A stretch of 64,000 nucleotides of DNA from Pyrinomonadaceae bacterium (lineage in GTDB: Bacteria; Acidobacteriota; Blastocatellia; Pyrinomonadales; Pyrinomonadaceae). The stretch covers positions 40,860 to 104,859 of the forward strand of contig JACMJZ010000032.1 of NCBI GenBank assembly GCA_014380365.1. Direction: 5' to 3'. The notes under the pieces were generated by a model. It had not been told where the DNA came from. It saw only the letters and a list, made by a program, of their open reading frames with translations, and searched no databases. The position numbers and the translations under genes were made by a program. Of this stretch, positions 24,644 through 31,283 are shown one piece after another. How positions within the stretch are numbered: position 1 is the stretch's first letter; every line of letters begins with the position of its first letter.

Positions 24644-25607
24644 CTTTTCCGCCGGCGACGTTCGCGTTTCGCTCAGCCACTGCCGCTCCGGTCGTTGTCA
24701 CTGGATCCTGCGTAAGCGTGAGGAACACGTCTTCGAGCGTTGCGCGTTGAGGCGCAAGTTCCATGACGCGAATATCGTTTGCTACCAACAGAGCATTAAC
24801 TCGTGGGATGCATTCGCTATTCATCGTGACGTAGAGCGATGCGGAACCGTTGCGACTTACCGCAATGCTCGGGTCGGAAGCCAATATCTGATAAGCAACA
24901 TCGAGACGATCGACAGTAATCTTGACCGTGCTTTCCCCGGCGAGCAGGTCTCCAATGCCCCCCTGATAAAGCAGTCGACCGTGGTCGATAATCGCCACAG
25001 CGTTACAAACGCGTTCGACCTCATCAAGCAGATGACTGCACAGCAGGATGGTCAGCCCCAGTTCATCTCGCAAGCGGGGCAACAGCAAACGAATCTCGCG
25101 GATGCCTTGCGGATCCAGACCATCCGTCGGCTCGTCGAGAATCACGAATTCGGGATTGGGGAGAAGTGCCTGCGCGATGCCGAGTCGTTGTCGCATGCCA
25201 TGGGAATAGGTGCGTACCTGATCATGAGCGCGTGGAAGTAAATCCAGTAGCACGAGCGTCTCCTCGATTCGCTTCCGACTAGCGCCTCCAGACATTGCCG
25301 CCAGGATGCGAAGATTCTCCCAACCGGAAAAGTTTTCATAAAAAGCAGGCGACTCCACGATGGCGCCTACTCGGCCCAACGCCCTCAGCGAATGTCTCGC
25401 CATGTCCTGTCCAAACAATAGAACGCGGCCGCGCGTGGGCCGGATGAGCCCCAGCGCCACGCGAATCAAAGTGGACTTGCCAGCGCCGTTCTGACCCAGG
25501 AATCCGAAGATATCGCCACGCTCGATAGAGAGCGAAATGCGATCCACCGCCAGACGGCGTCCGTATCTCTTCGTCAGGTCTTCGGTTTGTAGAATCAACG
25601 TGTTCAT
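24633..25607 (-). CDS. ABC transporter ATPase, ABC-2 (BcrA-like) type
   Basis: A 324-residue protein with Walker A GQNGAGKST (~39-47), Q-loop region, signature YSHGMRQRLG, Walker B FVILDEPTDGLDP and the H-loop in LCSHLLDEVE. After the ~220-residue nucleotide-binding domain there is the ~100-residue tail typical of CcmA/BcrA ATPases. Its likely membrane partner is the permease at 26564-27415, with a phosphodiesterase-like gene between them. No Shine-Dalgarno sequence is visible: the bases before the ATG belong to a palindrome arm. The C-terminal ERG and stop come from another palindrome. Confidence 0.9.
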   Translation of the reverse strand: MNTLILQTEDLTKRYGRRLAVDRISLSIERGDIFGFLGQNGAGKSTLIRVALGLIRPTRGRVLLFGQDMARHSLRALGRVGAIVESPAFYENFSGWENLRILAAMSGGASRKRIEETLVLLDLLPRAHDQVRTYSHGMRQRLGIAQALLPNPEFVILDEPTDGLDPQGIREIRLLLPRLRDELGLTILLCSHLLDEVERVCNAVAIIDHGRLLYQGGIGDLLAGESTVKITVDRLDVAYQILASDPSIAVSRNGSASLYVTMNSECIPRVNALLVANDIRVMELAPQRATLEDVFLTLTQDPVTTTGAAVAERNANVAGGKERG

Positions 25608-25612
25608 AAGGT

Positions 25613-25705
25613 GTAACGCCAGATGTAGTGCAAACTGCTAGTTTGCGTTTTGCGGGGATCGGGCACTCCGCTCAATCTGCTTCGCAACTAACAGGCATGC
25701 GTTAC
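25613..25705. repeat. GTAACGC-type palindromic element before the ABC ATPase
   Basis: The left arm GTAACGCCAGATGTAGTGCAAAC... and the right arm ...CTAACAGGCATGCGTTAC are of the same family as the element at 1073-1181 (shared GTAACGCA-GCCTGTTAG core). It separates the phosphodiesterase-like gene from the ATPase within an otherwise tight unit. Confidence 0.65.
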
Positions 25706-25710
25706 GAAGA

Positions 25711-26562
25711 TCAGAACGCGATTTCGACCAGCAACGGCCAATGATCCATGTGTCCGATAGCCGCCCCGCGCAACACCTCAGCTCTAGGCACTGACGCCGA
25801 CCCTAACGGGCCGAAGACGTAATCAATGCGCCGGTCGTTCACAGCGGTTTCGCCGGCGTCGCGTCCCACGTCCGTGAAGTGTTTAAGAAGATATGCATAC
25901 GATTCGCTATCGTGCTTCGCGTCGTTAGTGAAGAGGTTGGATCGCTTGTGCGTGCTGACTTCGAAATTGAGATCGCCAGCGATGAACGTAATTTCTCTCT
26001 TCTTCGCGTTACGCGCCCAGTCAACCAGGTCAGCCAGAAAGACGCGGCGGCGCGACGCGCTGAACGCATCGGCGTGGGCGCTGATGAGAACAAGTTCCGG
26101 AACCTTCGTATTCCAGCGAAAGGTTGCTGCGGCCGCAAACTTATCTCCTGCTGGAACAATCGCAAAGCGCGGGAGAAATTCCTTGCCGCCGCGCTGCTTG
26201 ACCAGAACTGCCGCAACACGGTCAGCGCTTCCGGTGCTGCTGACGAAGCCGTGATAGCGATTTTTCAATTGCGCCAGGAGAAGTTTCAACTGACTCTCGC
26301 CAGTCAGTTCCTGGATCGCGACCGCATCAGGATCGTGACTGAGTATTACCTGGGCCACGGCGGGGAGATCCTCCACATGGGCGCGCGACTCGGATTCGAG
26401 GTCGCCATACCCGATGTTCCAACTCATCAGCCGAAAAACCGTGCCAGCCCCGCTGGACCGTTCTAATCCTGTCTCTGCTTTGCGCTCGGGCGTTGACTCG
26501 AAATAGAACGCGCCCAGGAACATTGATACGAACAACACGCCAATCACGATCTTTAACCACAT
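25711..26562 (-). CDS. Membrane-anchored endonuclease/exonuclease/phosphatase-fold protein
   Basis: A 283-residue protein starting one base after the permease stop (TGA G ATG), with GAAAGGA 13 bases upstream. One N-terminal membrane helix (WLKIVIGVLFVSMFLGAFYF) leads to an extracytoplasmic DNase I-like domain: RLMSWNIGYGD (strand 1), DAVAIQELTG (catalytic Glu), ELVLISAHADAF, EITFIAGDLNFE (Asp/Asn), RRIDYVFG and GHMDHWPLLVEIAF (Asp-His). All key positions look intact, so a phosphodiesterase or phosphatase activity outside the membrane is likely; the substrate (nucleic acid, lipid or inositol-type phosphate) is unknown. It lies between an ABC permease and its ATPase. Confidence 0.85.
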   Translation of the reverse strand: MWLKIVIGVLFVSMFLGAFYFESTPERKAETGLERSSGAGTVFRLMSWNIGYGDLESESRAHVEDLPAVAQVILSHDPDAVAIQELTGESQLKLLLAQLKNRYHGFVSSTGSADRVAAVLVKQRGGKEFLPRFAIVPAGDKFAAAATFRWNTKVPELVLISAHADAFSASRRRVFLADLVDWARNAKKREITFIAGDLNFEVSTHKRSNLFTNDAKHDSESYAYLLKHFTDVGRDAGETAVNDRRIDYVFGPLGSASVPRAEVLRGAAIGHMDHWPLLVEIAF

Positions 26563-26563
26563 C

Positions 26564-27415
26564 TCAGTTGGTGATGTCCTTTCTTTCAAAGATCACAATC
26601 GAAAGAAGCAACAAGCCAAAGATATATGCGCCGCAGGTGGCGCCGTAGTGATACAGGCTGGACCAGGGAATTTCGGGTTTCAAGACGCCGCGCCAGAAGT
26701 CCATGTCGGTTGTGAAGAAGTAAGGGCTGAGAGTTACGAAGAATTCGATGCGACCGACGATGTAGAGCATGAGATATACCGCCAGCGTCGCAGCCACGGC
26801 CGTTACGGGATTCTCGAAGAGAACTGAGAAGAGGGTGGCGATCGCGGCCACCACTAACAGCGCCCAAGTCCCTGAAAAACTGGCGTAGCAGAAACGCCAG
26901 AGAGCTTCGTCACGGAGAATGGTGCCGGGCTCGTCAACGAGATTCAGGGGGCCGGGGTACAACTCCAAATTGCCCCAGCCGACAAACAGCAGTCCGACCA
27001 GCAGATTGAGTCCAATGAAGAAAGCCATCAGCAGGTAAGTGTGGATGGCTACCACGAGAAACTTTGAGAGAACAATCGATGCGCGCCGTACCGGTCGAAT
27101 ACAGATCATCCGTAACGTGCCCGCGCGGCGCTCACCGGCAATCTGGCTTCCCGCAGTCATGGCCACAAAGATCGGTATCACCAGGCTGAAAGCGAAAATC
27201 AAAGAATAGAGCGCGAAAGTCAGCCCGTTAAAATAGCTCTTCGACTCATAGGTGTATTTGAACTGCTCGCCGGCCAGCCCGCTGGTCTTTTGCTGCGCAT
27301 ACGAATAGAAGCCCCAGAGCATCAGCAAGACAAACGCTGACAGCGCGACAAACGAAAGGTAAAAACCTTTCGAGCGGATTAGTTTGAGAAGTTCAATCCT
27401 CAGCTGAGTGATCAT
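26564..27415 (-). CDS. ABC-2 type transporter permease
   Basis: A ~283-residue protein with six membrane helices. The N-terminus (QLRIELLKLIRSKGFYLSF) is the cytoplasmic coupling helix usual in ABC-2 permeases. A large first external loop (SYAQQKTSGLAGEQFKY...) is followed by ERRAGTLRMICIRPVRRASIVLSKF, the conserved intracellular segment (~115-140). Start chosen at the ATG 27413-27415; an earlier ATG at 27451 is also in frame. With the ATPase at 24633 and the phosphodiesterase-like protein it makes an apparent three-gene export unit. Confidence 0.85.
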   Translation of the reverse strand: MITQLRIELLKLIRSKGFYLSFVALSAFVLLMLWGFYSYAQQKTSGLAGEQFKYTYESKSYFNGLTFALYSLIFAFSLVIPIFVAMTAGSQIAGERRAGTLRMICIRPVRRASIVLSKFLVVAIHTYLLMAFFIGLNLLVGLLFVGWGNLELYPGPLNLVDEPGTILRDEALWRFCYASFSGTWALLVVAAIATLFSVLFENPVTAVAATLAVYLMLYIVGRIEFFVTLSPYFFTTDMDFWRGVLKPEIPWSSLYHYGATCGAYIFGLLLLSIVIFERKDITN

Positions 27416-27788
27416 TCTGAAAGTTGCCCCACGAATTCGCAGCGAGGCCACTTTAGTTGAGAGATGAGGCAGTTACACGCGAGCAAGCCACAGGAGAGGT
27501 CTGTGGGTTTAACGGTAGGACAGACATTCCTGTCTGTCCCTTTCGGTGGAGTGGCTGTTAGGCAAAAAGAAACAGGAGATTTTCCATTTCTCATTTTCCA
27601 TCTCTCATTTTTCGTCGAAACTACGTTGGGTGCGGTGGCTGACATGTCCCCGCCGTGGACGGTAACGCTAGTGGCTGGTGGGCACCGCGACTGCCGAATC
27701 TGATGAAAAATGAGAAATGGAAAATCTTGGGACTGTTGTTCGCGGCAATGTAAGGCCACGGATGGCGGGACAGGCAGGAATGCCTGTC
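27416..27788. other. Intergenic region filled by nested palindromes
   Basis: No gene is seen. The gap is nearly all one nested structure (27514-27793), described separately. The first ~95 bases should hold the permease promoter, but I cannot assign boxes. Confidence 0.55.
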
Positions 27789-27793
27789 CTACC
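27514..27793. repeat. Nested palindrome: GGTAGGACAG outer arms, ATTTTCCATTTCTCAT inner arms
   Basis: The outer arms 27514-27540 and 27767-27793 belong to the same family as 5088-5168. Inside, 27578-27600 pairs with 27701-27726 (GATTTTCCATTTCTCATTTT and inverse), an unrelated family. The outer right arm contains the TAG stop codon of the thioesterase gene. The plan suggests one element inserted into another. Confidence 0.8.
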
Positions 27794-28253
27794 AGCGGTG
27801 GTAAGCGGGGTGACCGGGCTTGACGGCGACAAACGTTCCGCGACAAGTGGCGCAGACCTTATCGTGAGCAATCAGTTCGCCTTCGACTATCACCCGCTCA
27901 TCTGTCGATTCGACGACGCGCGCGACCAGATGAATTGGTTTGTCCGTGGGCGTTGGCCGCACGAGCTTAATGGTGTAATCGGCGGTGACTGTGCAGGGTG
28001 GACTATCAAGACCGCCCGATTTCATGAGATGCCAGGCCGCAGTCCAGTTGCAATGGCAGTCGAGCACGGTACCAATGATGCCGCCGCTTAACATCCCCGG
28101 AAACGCTTCCTGATAAGTTTCCGCCTGAAACTCTGCGATAACTTCTTCGCCATTGGGAAAGCTGCGAATGTGCAGGCCCTTTTCGTTTGCCGGCCCACAG
28201 CCGAAACAAGCAAGGTTAGGCGCGTAGGTTTCCTGAATGCTTTTCTCAGACAT
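27789..28253 (-). CDS. Hot-dog-fold thioesterase (PaaI-like)
   Basis: A 154-residue protein starting at the ATG 28251-28253. FGCGPANEKGLHIRSF and AFPGMLSGGIIGTVLDCHCNWTA are the hot-dog helix region, with Asp in TVLDCH the likely catalytic acid in place of the usual HGG(x)xxxxxD arrangement. PPCTVTADYTIKLVRPTP forms the central strands. It probably hydrolyses an acyl-CoA. Unusually Cys-rich (including CATC and DCHC), which could indicate metal binding or redox sensitivity. The stop codon sits in a palindrome arm. Confidence 0.78.
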   Translation of the reverse strand: MSEKSIQETYAPNLACFGCGPANEKGLHIRSFPNGEEVIAEFQAETYQEAFPGMLSGGIIGTVLDCHCNWTAAWHLMKSGGLDSPPCTVTADYTIKLVRPTPTDKPIHLVARVVESTDERVIVEGELIAHDKVCATCRGTFVAVKPGHPAYHRW

Positions 28254-28277
28254 GTTGAACCCCGGCGACAGGCGTTT

Positions 28278-28334
28278 AGAGTACAAGCTTCAGCTTGCTG
28301 TTGTTCATGAAAGACAACCTAAAGGTTGAACTCT
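28278..28334. repeat. Palindromic element AGAGTACAAGCTTCAGCTTG...
   Basis: The outer stem AGAGT-CAA/TTG-ACTCT encloses hairpins CAAGCTtcAGCTTG and AACCTaaAGGTT. A second copy is at 40267-40321. It lies between divergent genes starting at 28253 and 28432. Confidence 0.8.
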
Positions 28335-28431
28335 GAACTACTCGCTTTCAATTCACGTTGCTGAAGTAGTCCCTGAGACTATAATCTGGGCGCGAATGTT
28401 TTCCAACTCAAATGATCTCGGAGGAACCAGA

Positions 28432-28848
28432 GTGAAAAAGATCAACGCCGCTGCTTTTGCATTTTTTCTGTCAGCCGTATTTCTACTTGCTGTCGTGAGC
28501 GCGAACGCCGCTCCGCAACACGGTTTTAGTGTCAAGCAATACGAAGACTTCCACCACGTGTTGCATCCTTTGGAACACGAGGCGTTACCAAAGAAAGACT
28601 TCAAGCGCATCCGTGCCAAATCGGCGCTGCTGGTGACCCGCGGTCGGGCGATCGTGCGGCTGGGAGTGCCTGCGGGTACAAGCGAGGACCAGAAGGCGGA
28701 GTTTGCGAGGGGACTTGAGACGTTTAGCAAAGCCCTCACCAAATTCAGATCCGATGCCAGGAGAGGATCCAACGCCCAGCTAAAAACGTCTTACAGCGCC
28801 GTCCATGATTCATTCGAGATGTTGGCCGGCATGCTGCCCAGAAGCTAG
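28432..28848 (+). CDS. Small exported helical protein
   Basis: Starts at GTG with GGAGGA about 7 bases upstream, giving 138 residues. A signal peptide (FAFFLSAVFLLAVVSANAAP) leads to a His-rich segment (EDFHHVLHPLEHEALPKKDF) and two or three amphipathic helices (GLETFSKALTKFRSDAR, AVHDSFEMLAGML). The pattern is reminiscent of small periplasmic helical proteins that bind metal or act as stress chaperones, but I recognise no family. The stop is followed after three bases by a REP element. Confidence 0.65.
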   Translation: MKKINAAAFAFFLSAVFLLAVVSANAAPQHGFSVKQYEDFHHVLHPLEHEALPKKDFKRIRAKSALLVTRGRAIVRLGVPAGTSEDQKAEFARGLETFSKALTKFRSDARRGSNAQLKTSYSAVHDSFEMLAGMLPRS

Positions 28849-28851
28849 TGA

Positions 28852-28939
28852 GTGGCACGGGCGTGCGGGGTCCCCGGCGGGGCAGCCCCGCTGGGGTGCT
28901 CGACTCGCCCGTGAATCACGCGCTAGATGCGCGTGCCAC
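28852..28939. repeat. REP-like GTGGCACG element with a second REP nested in it
   Basis: The ends GTGGCACGGGCG and GATGCGCGTGCCAC match the element at 6626-6674. The first loop instead contains GTCCCC-ggCGGGGcagCCCCGctGGGG, a palindrome of the family found in the M14 peptidase gene (35563-35725) and at 60995-61028. Confidence 0.8.
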
Positions 28940-28951
28940 GCTTAGAACCGA

Positions 28952-29698
28952 ATGTTTGAGATCGAGACGCGAAACCTGACGAAGAAGTTTGGCCGACTCA
29001 TAGCGGTCAATGATCTGAATTTGCAGATTCCTAAAGGGACGATCTTTGGATTCCTCGGTCCCAACGGATCAGGTAAATCAACTACCGTCAAGATGCTTAC
29101 CGGTTTGTTGACGCCGACGGCGGGCGACGCGCTAATCACCGGCACGTCGATTCTTAAATCTCCATTGGAAGTTAAGAAGAGAATCGGCGTTTTGCCTGAG
29201 GACCTCGCGCTCTTCGATGCCCTCACCATCTGGGAACACCTCATGCTGAGCGGCCCCGTCTACGGCCTAACCAAAAGGGAAACGGAAAAGCGCGCCGCCG
29301 AACTTCTAAACTATCTTGATCTCGCATCAACTCGGAATACATACGTCGAACAGGCTTCGCATGGCATGCGCAAGAAATGCTCGCTGGCGATGGCACTGCT
29401 TCACAACCCCGCGGTCTTGTTTCTGGACGAGCCGTTTGAGGGCATCGATCCGGTAGCTTCACGAAACATTAAGGACCTGTTGCTGCATATGGCGAGCAAG
29501 GGCGTCACCATTTTTCTGACGTCGCATATTCTGGAAGTGGTCGAACGCCTGGTCACAGACTTTGCGATCATCGTCGCCGGTGAAATTGTCTGCCGGCAGA
29601 CTGTCGCCGAAACTCTTCGCTCTGGCGAGAGTCTCGAGGAACTGTTCTTCAAACACGTCGTCCGGGGAGACGTAGAGGACCTTGAGTGGATCGGGTAA
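28952..29698 (+). CDS. ABC transporter ATPase
   Basis: A 248-residue protein with Walker A GPNGSGKST (~38-46), signature ASHGMRKKCS, Walker B VLFLDEPFEGIDP and H-loop LTSHILEVVE. It lacks the long C-terminal tail of the other ATPase in the window. Its reading frame overlaps the next gene by 13 bases, implying translational coupling with that putative membrane subunit. Confidence 0.92.
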   Translation: MFEIETRNLTKKFGRLIAVNDLNLQIPKGTIFGFLGPNGSGKSTTVKMLTGLLTPTAGDALITGTSILKSPLEVKKRIGVLPEDLALFDALTIWEHLMLSGPVYGLTKRETEKRAAELLNYLDLASTRNTYVEQASHGMRKKCSLAMALLHNPAVLFLDEPFEGIDPVASRNIKDLLLHMASKGVTIFLTSHILEVVERLVTDFAIIVAGEIVCRQTVAETLRSGESLEELFFKHVVRGDVEDLEWIG

Positions 29699-31182
29699 GA
29701 ATTATTATCGGTTACGAATGGCGAGCGTATTGGCGTCGCTTTTCCCGTGCCGGCTTGCGTAGCAATCAGGGGATAATCCTTTTCCTTTCCGTCTTGATTG
29801 CATTCAAGTACCTCCTGCTCTTGCGGACGACCGCTGTGGATGTCGCGAATGGCAACTCACGGTTGCTGGTACAACTCCTAACCGCAATCTTCCTTGTCTG
29901 GCTCTTTCCCCTGGCCGCCAGCGGACGCGACACGCTTGGGTCGCGCAAATGGTTACATCTGCCTCTCTCACTCAGGGAACGATTCATGGTCAGGGCGATC
30001 TCCTTGCTGATTCCGCCCTCAGCCTGGTTAGTGCTCGTTGGCTCCTTCGCTATCCTTTATCCGTTGGCACATGCGCACAATTCCGGCGCGGGGATTGTCG
30101 CCGGTCTCTTGTTCATCGCTATCGCCTGGCTGACCGGTCTCACCATCTCCCACCTGCTGAATAGTTCGGCGTGGAGAATATTTTGCTGGGCCGCGGCGCT
30201 CGCCGTGCTGTCCGTCGGCGGTGTGTACTTGATCAAGGACGGAGAGCCGCAGGCTTTATTGTCGTTCACATTTTCGCCCGCGATGCTTGTCGCTCGCGCT
30301 GCGACGCGAAACTGGGGAAGCGTGGGAGCGCTTGGAGACGGGGGAGCTGCAACTGCCACATGGTTCAGTCCATTAACTTCGTTAACCACACTCGCAACAC
30401 TTGCTTTTGTTGCCGGCTTGGCAGCGTTGTGGTCATTCAAGAAAAGTTTGGCGGGGGTTTCTGAAGCCGGCGGCAGTAGAACACCCATCGTTTCGCTCAC
30501 CTTGGCGGGGCGTCTTGGCGGTTTGGTCGCGAAGGACTTCAGATACTTTCGCAGGTTGTTGGATGCGTATCTGGGGGTGGCGGCGGCGGTGCTCGCCTGT
30601 CTGTATCTAACGCTGGCAGACGAGGCGTCTAGAGGTATTTTGTTGTCGTTCATTGTCGTTGTGTTTCTCTGCAACGCAGCCTTGGCCTTTAACAATTTCG
30701 GTCTCGACAACCGCTCCGGCTTGGATCGTTACGCGCTTCTGCCTCTCAACGGCAGAGCGATCCTGCTGAGCAAGAACCTGGCGTACCTAATGATCGTCGG
30801 TGTGCAGCTATTCCCGATACTGGTTCTGGCTGGATGGCGACTCGGACTTACTGCGAGCGCGTTCGGCCTGGTTGAAGCTGCCGCGCTCGCGTTCGCATAT
30901 CTGGCGTGGGGCAACTGGATGTCGATTAACCATCCACTGAAAATGCAGTTCTTTCGCTTTGCGAATTCAGGCGCGGCGTTGGTAGACGAGATGGGAGGAA
31001 TGATCTTCGGCAGCTTGGCGGGAATCCTGATCATCTATTTATTACACCGGCAGGGCGCTGAAGCTGGCGGCGGCATCGCGCTCATATTGCTGGTGACCGG
31101 CGCGCTGTACTTCGTCTCCGTGGCGCGATTTGGCGGTCGCCTTGCGCAGAAAAGAGAACGCATCGCAGAAGCATTGTCGTGA
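29686..31182 (+). CDS. Membrane subunit of an ABC-2-like exporter
   Basis: A 498-residue protein starting at a GTG inside the end of the ATPase gene. About 12 hydrophobic segments; the N-terminus IGYEWRAYWRRFSR is an amphipathic coupling helix, and a mid-protein cytoplasmic stretch (LVAKDFRYFRRLLD, ~280) looks like the same element again, so the protein resembles two fused six-helix ABC-2 halves. SRKWLHLPLSLRERFMVRAI and NRSGLDRYALLPLNGRAILLSKNL are equivalent loops in the two halves. The exported substrate is unknown. Confidence 0.8.
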   Translation: MDRVRIIIGYEWRAYWRRFSRAGLRSNQGIILFLSVLIAFKYLLLLRTTAVDVANGNSRLLVQLLTAIFLVWLFPLAASGRDTLGSRKWLHLPLSLRERFMVRAISLLIPPSAWLVLVGSFAILYPLAHAHNSGAGIVAGLLFIAIAWLTGLTISHLLNSSAWRIFCWAAALAVLSVGGVYLIKDGEPQALLSFTFSPAMLVARAATRNWGSVGALGDGGAATATWFSPLTSLTTLATLAFVAGLAALWSFKKSLAGVSEAGGSRTPIVSLTLAGRLGGLVAKDFRYFRRLLDAYLGVAAAVLACLYLTLADEASRGILLSFIVVVFLCNAALAFNNFGLDNRSGLDRYALLPLNGRAILLSKNLAYLMIVGVQLFPILVLAGWRLGLTASAFGLVEAAALAFAYLAWGNWMSINHPLKMQFFRFANSGAALVDEMGGMIFGSLAGILIIYLLHRQGAEAGGGIALILLVTGALYFVSVARFGGRLAQKRERIAEALS

Positions 31183-31193
31183 TCAGCAAAGAA

Positions 31194-31266
31194 GTCAGTA
31201 CCACCTGCGGTAGCAGGTGGGTTTCCATTCGAGGCTTACCCACCCGCTACCGCAGGTGGTACTGAC
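31194..31266. repeat. Palindromic element GTCAGTACCACCTGCGGTAG...
   Basis: The arms 31194-31222 and 31238-31266 are nearly exact inverses, each with a hairpin (CCACCTGCggtaGCAGGTGG). Related to 41471-41555 (GTCAGAACCGCCTGCGGTAG). It lies between convergent genes. Confidence 0.85.
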
Positions 31267-31283
31267 ATCACTGGACCGAAAGG

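Noticed and set aside
24561..25241. A 226-codon plus-strand frame opposite the ABC ATPase
   Set aside because: The minus strand encodes intact Walker A, signature and Walker B motifs; the plus frame is low in protein-like patterns and starts inside a palindrome.
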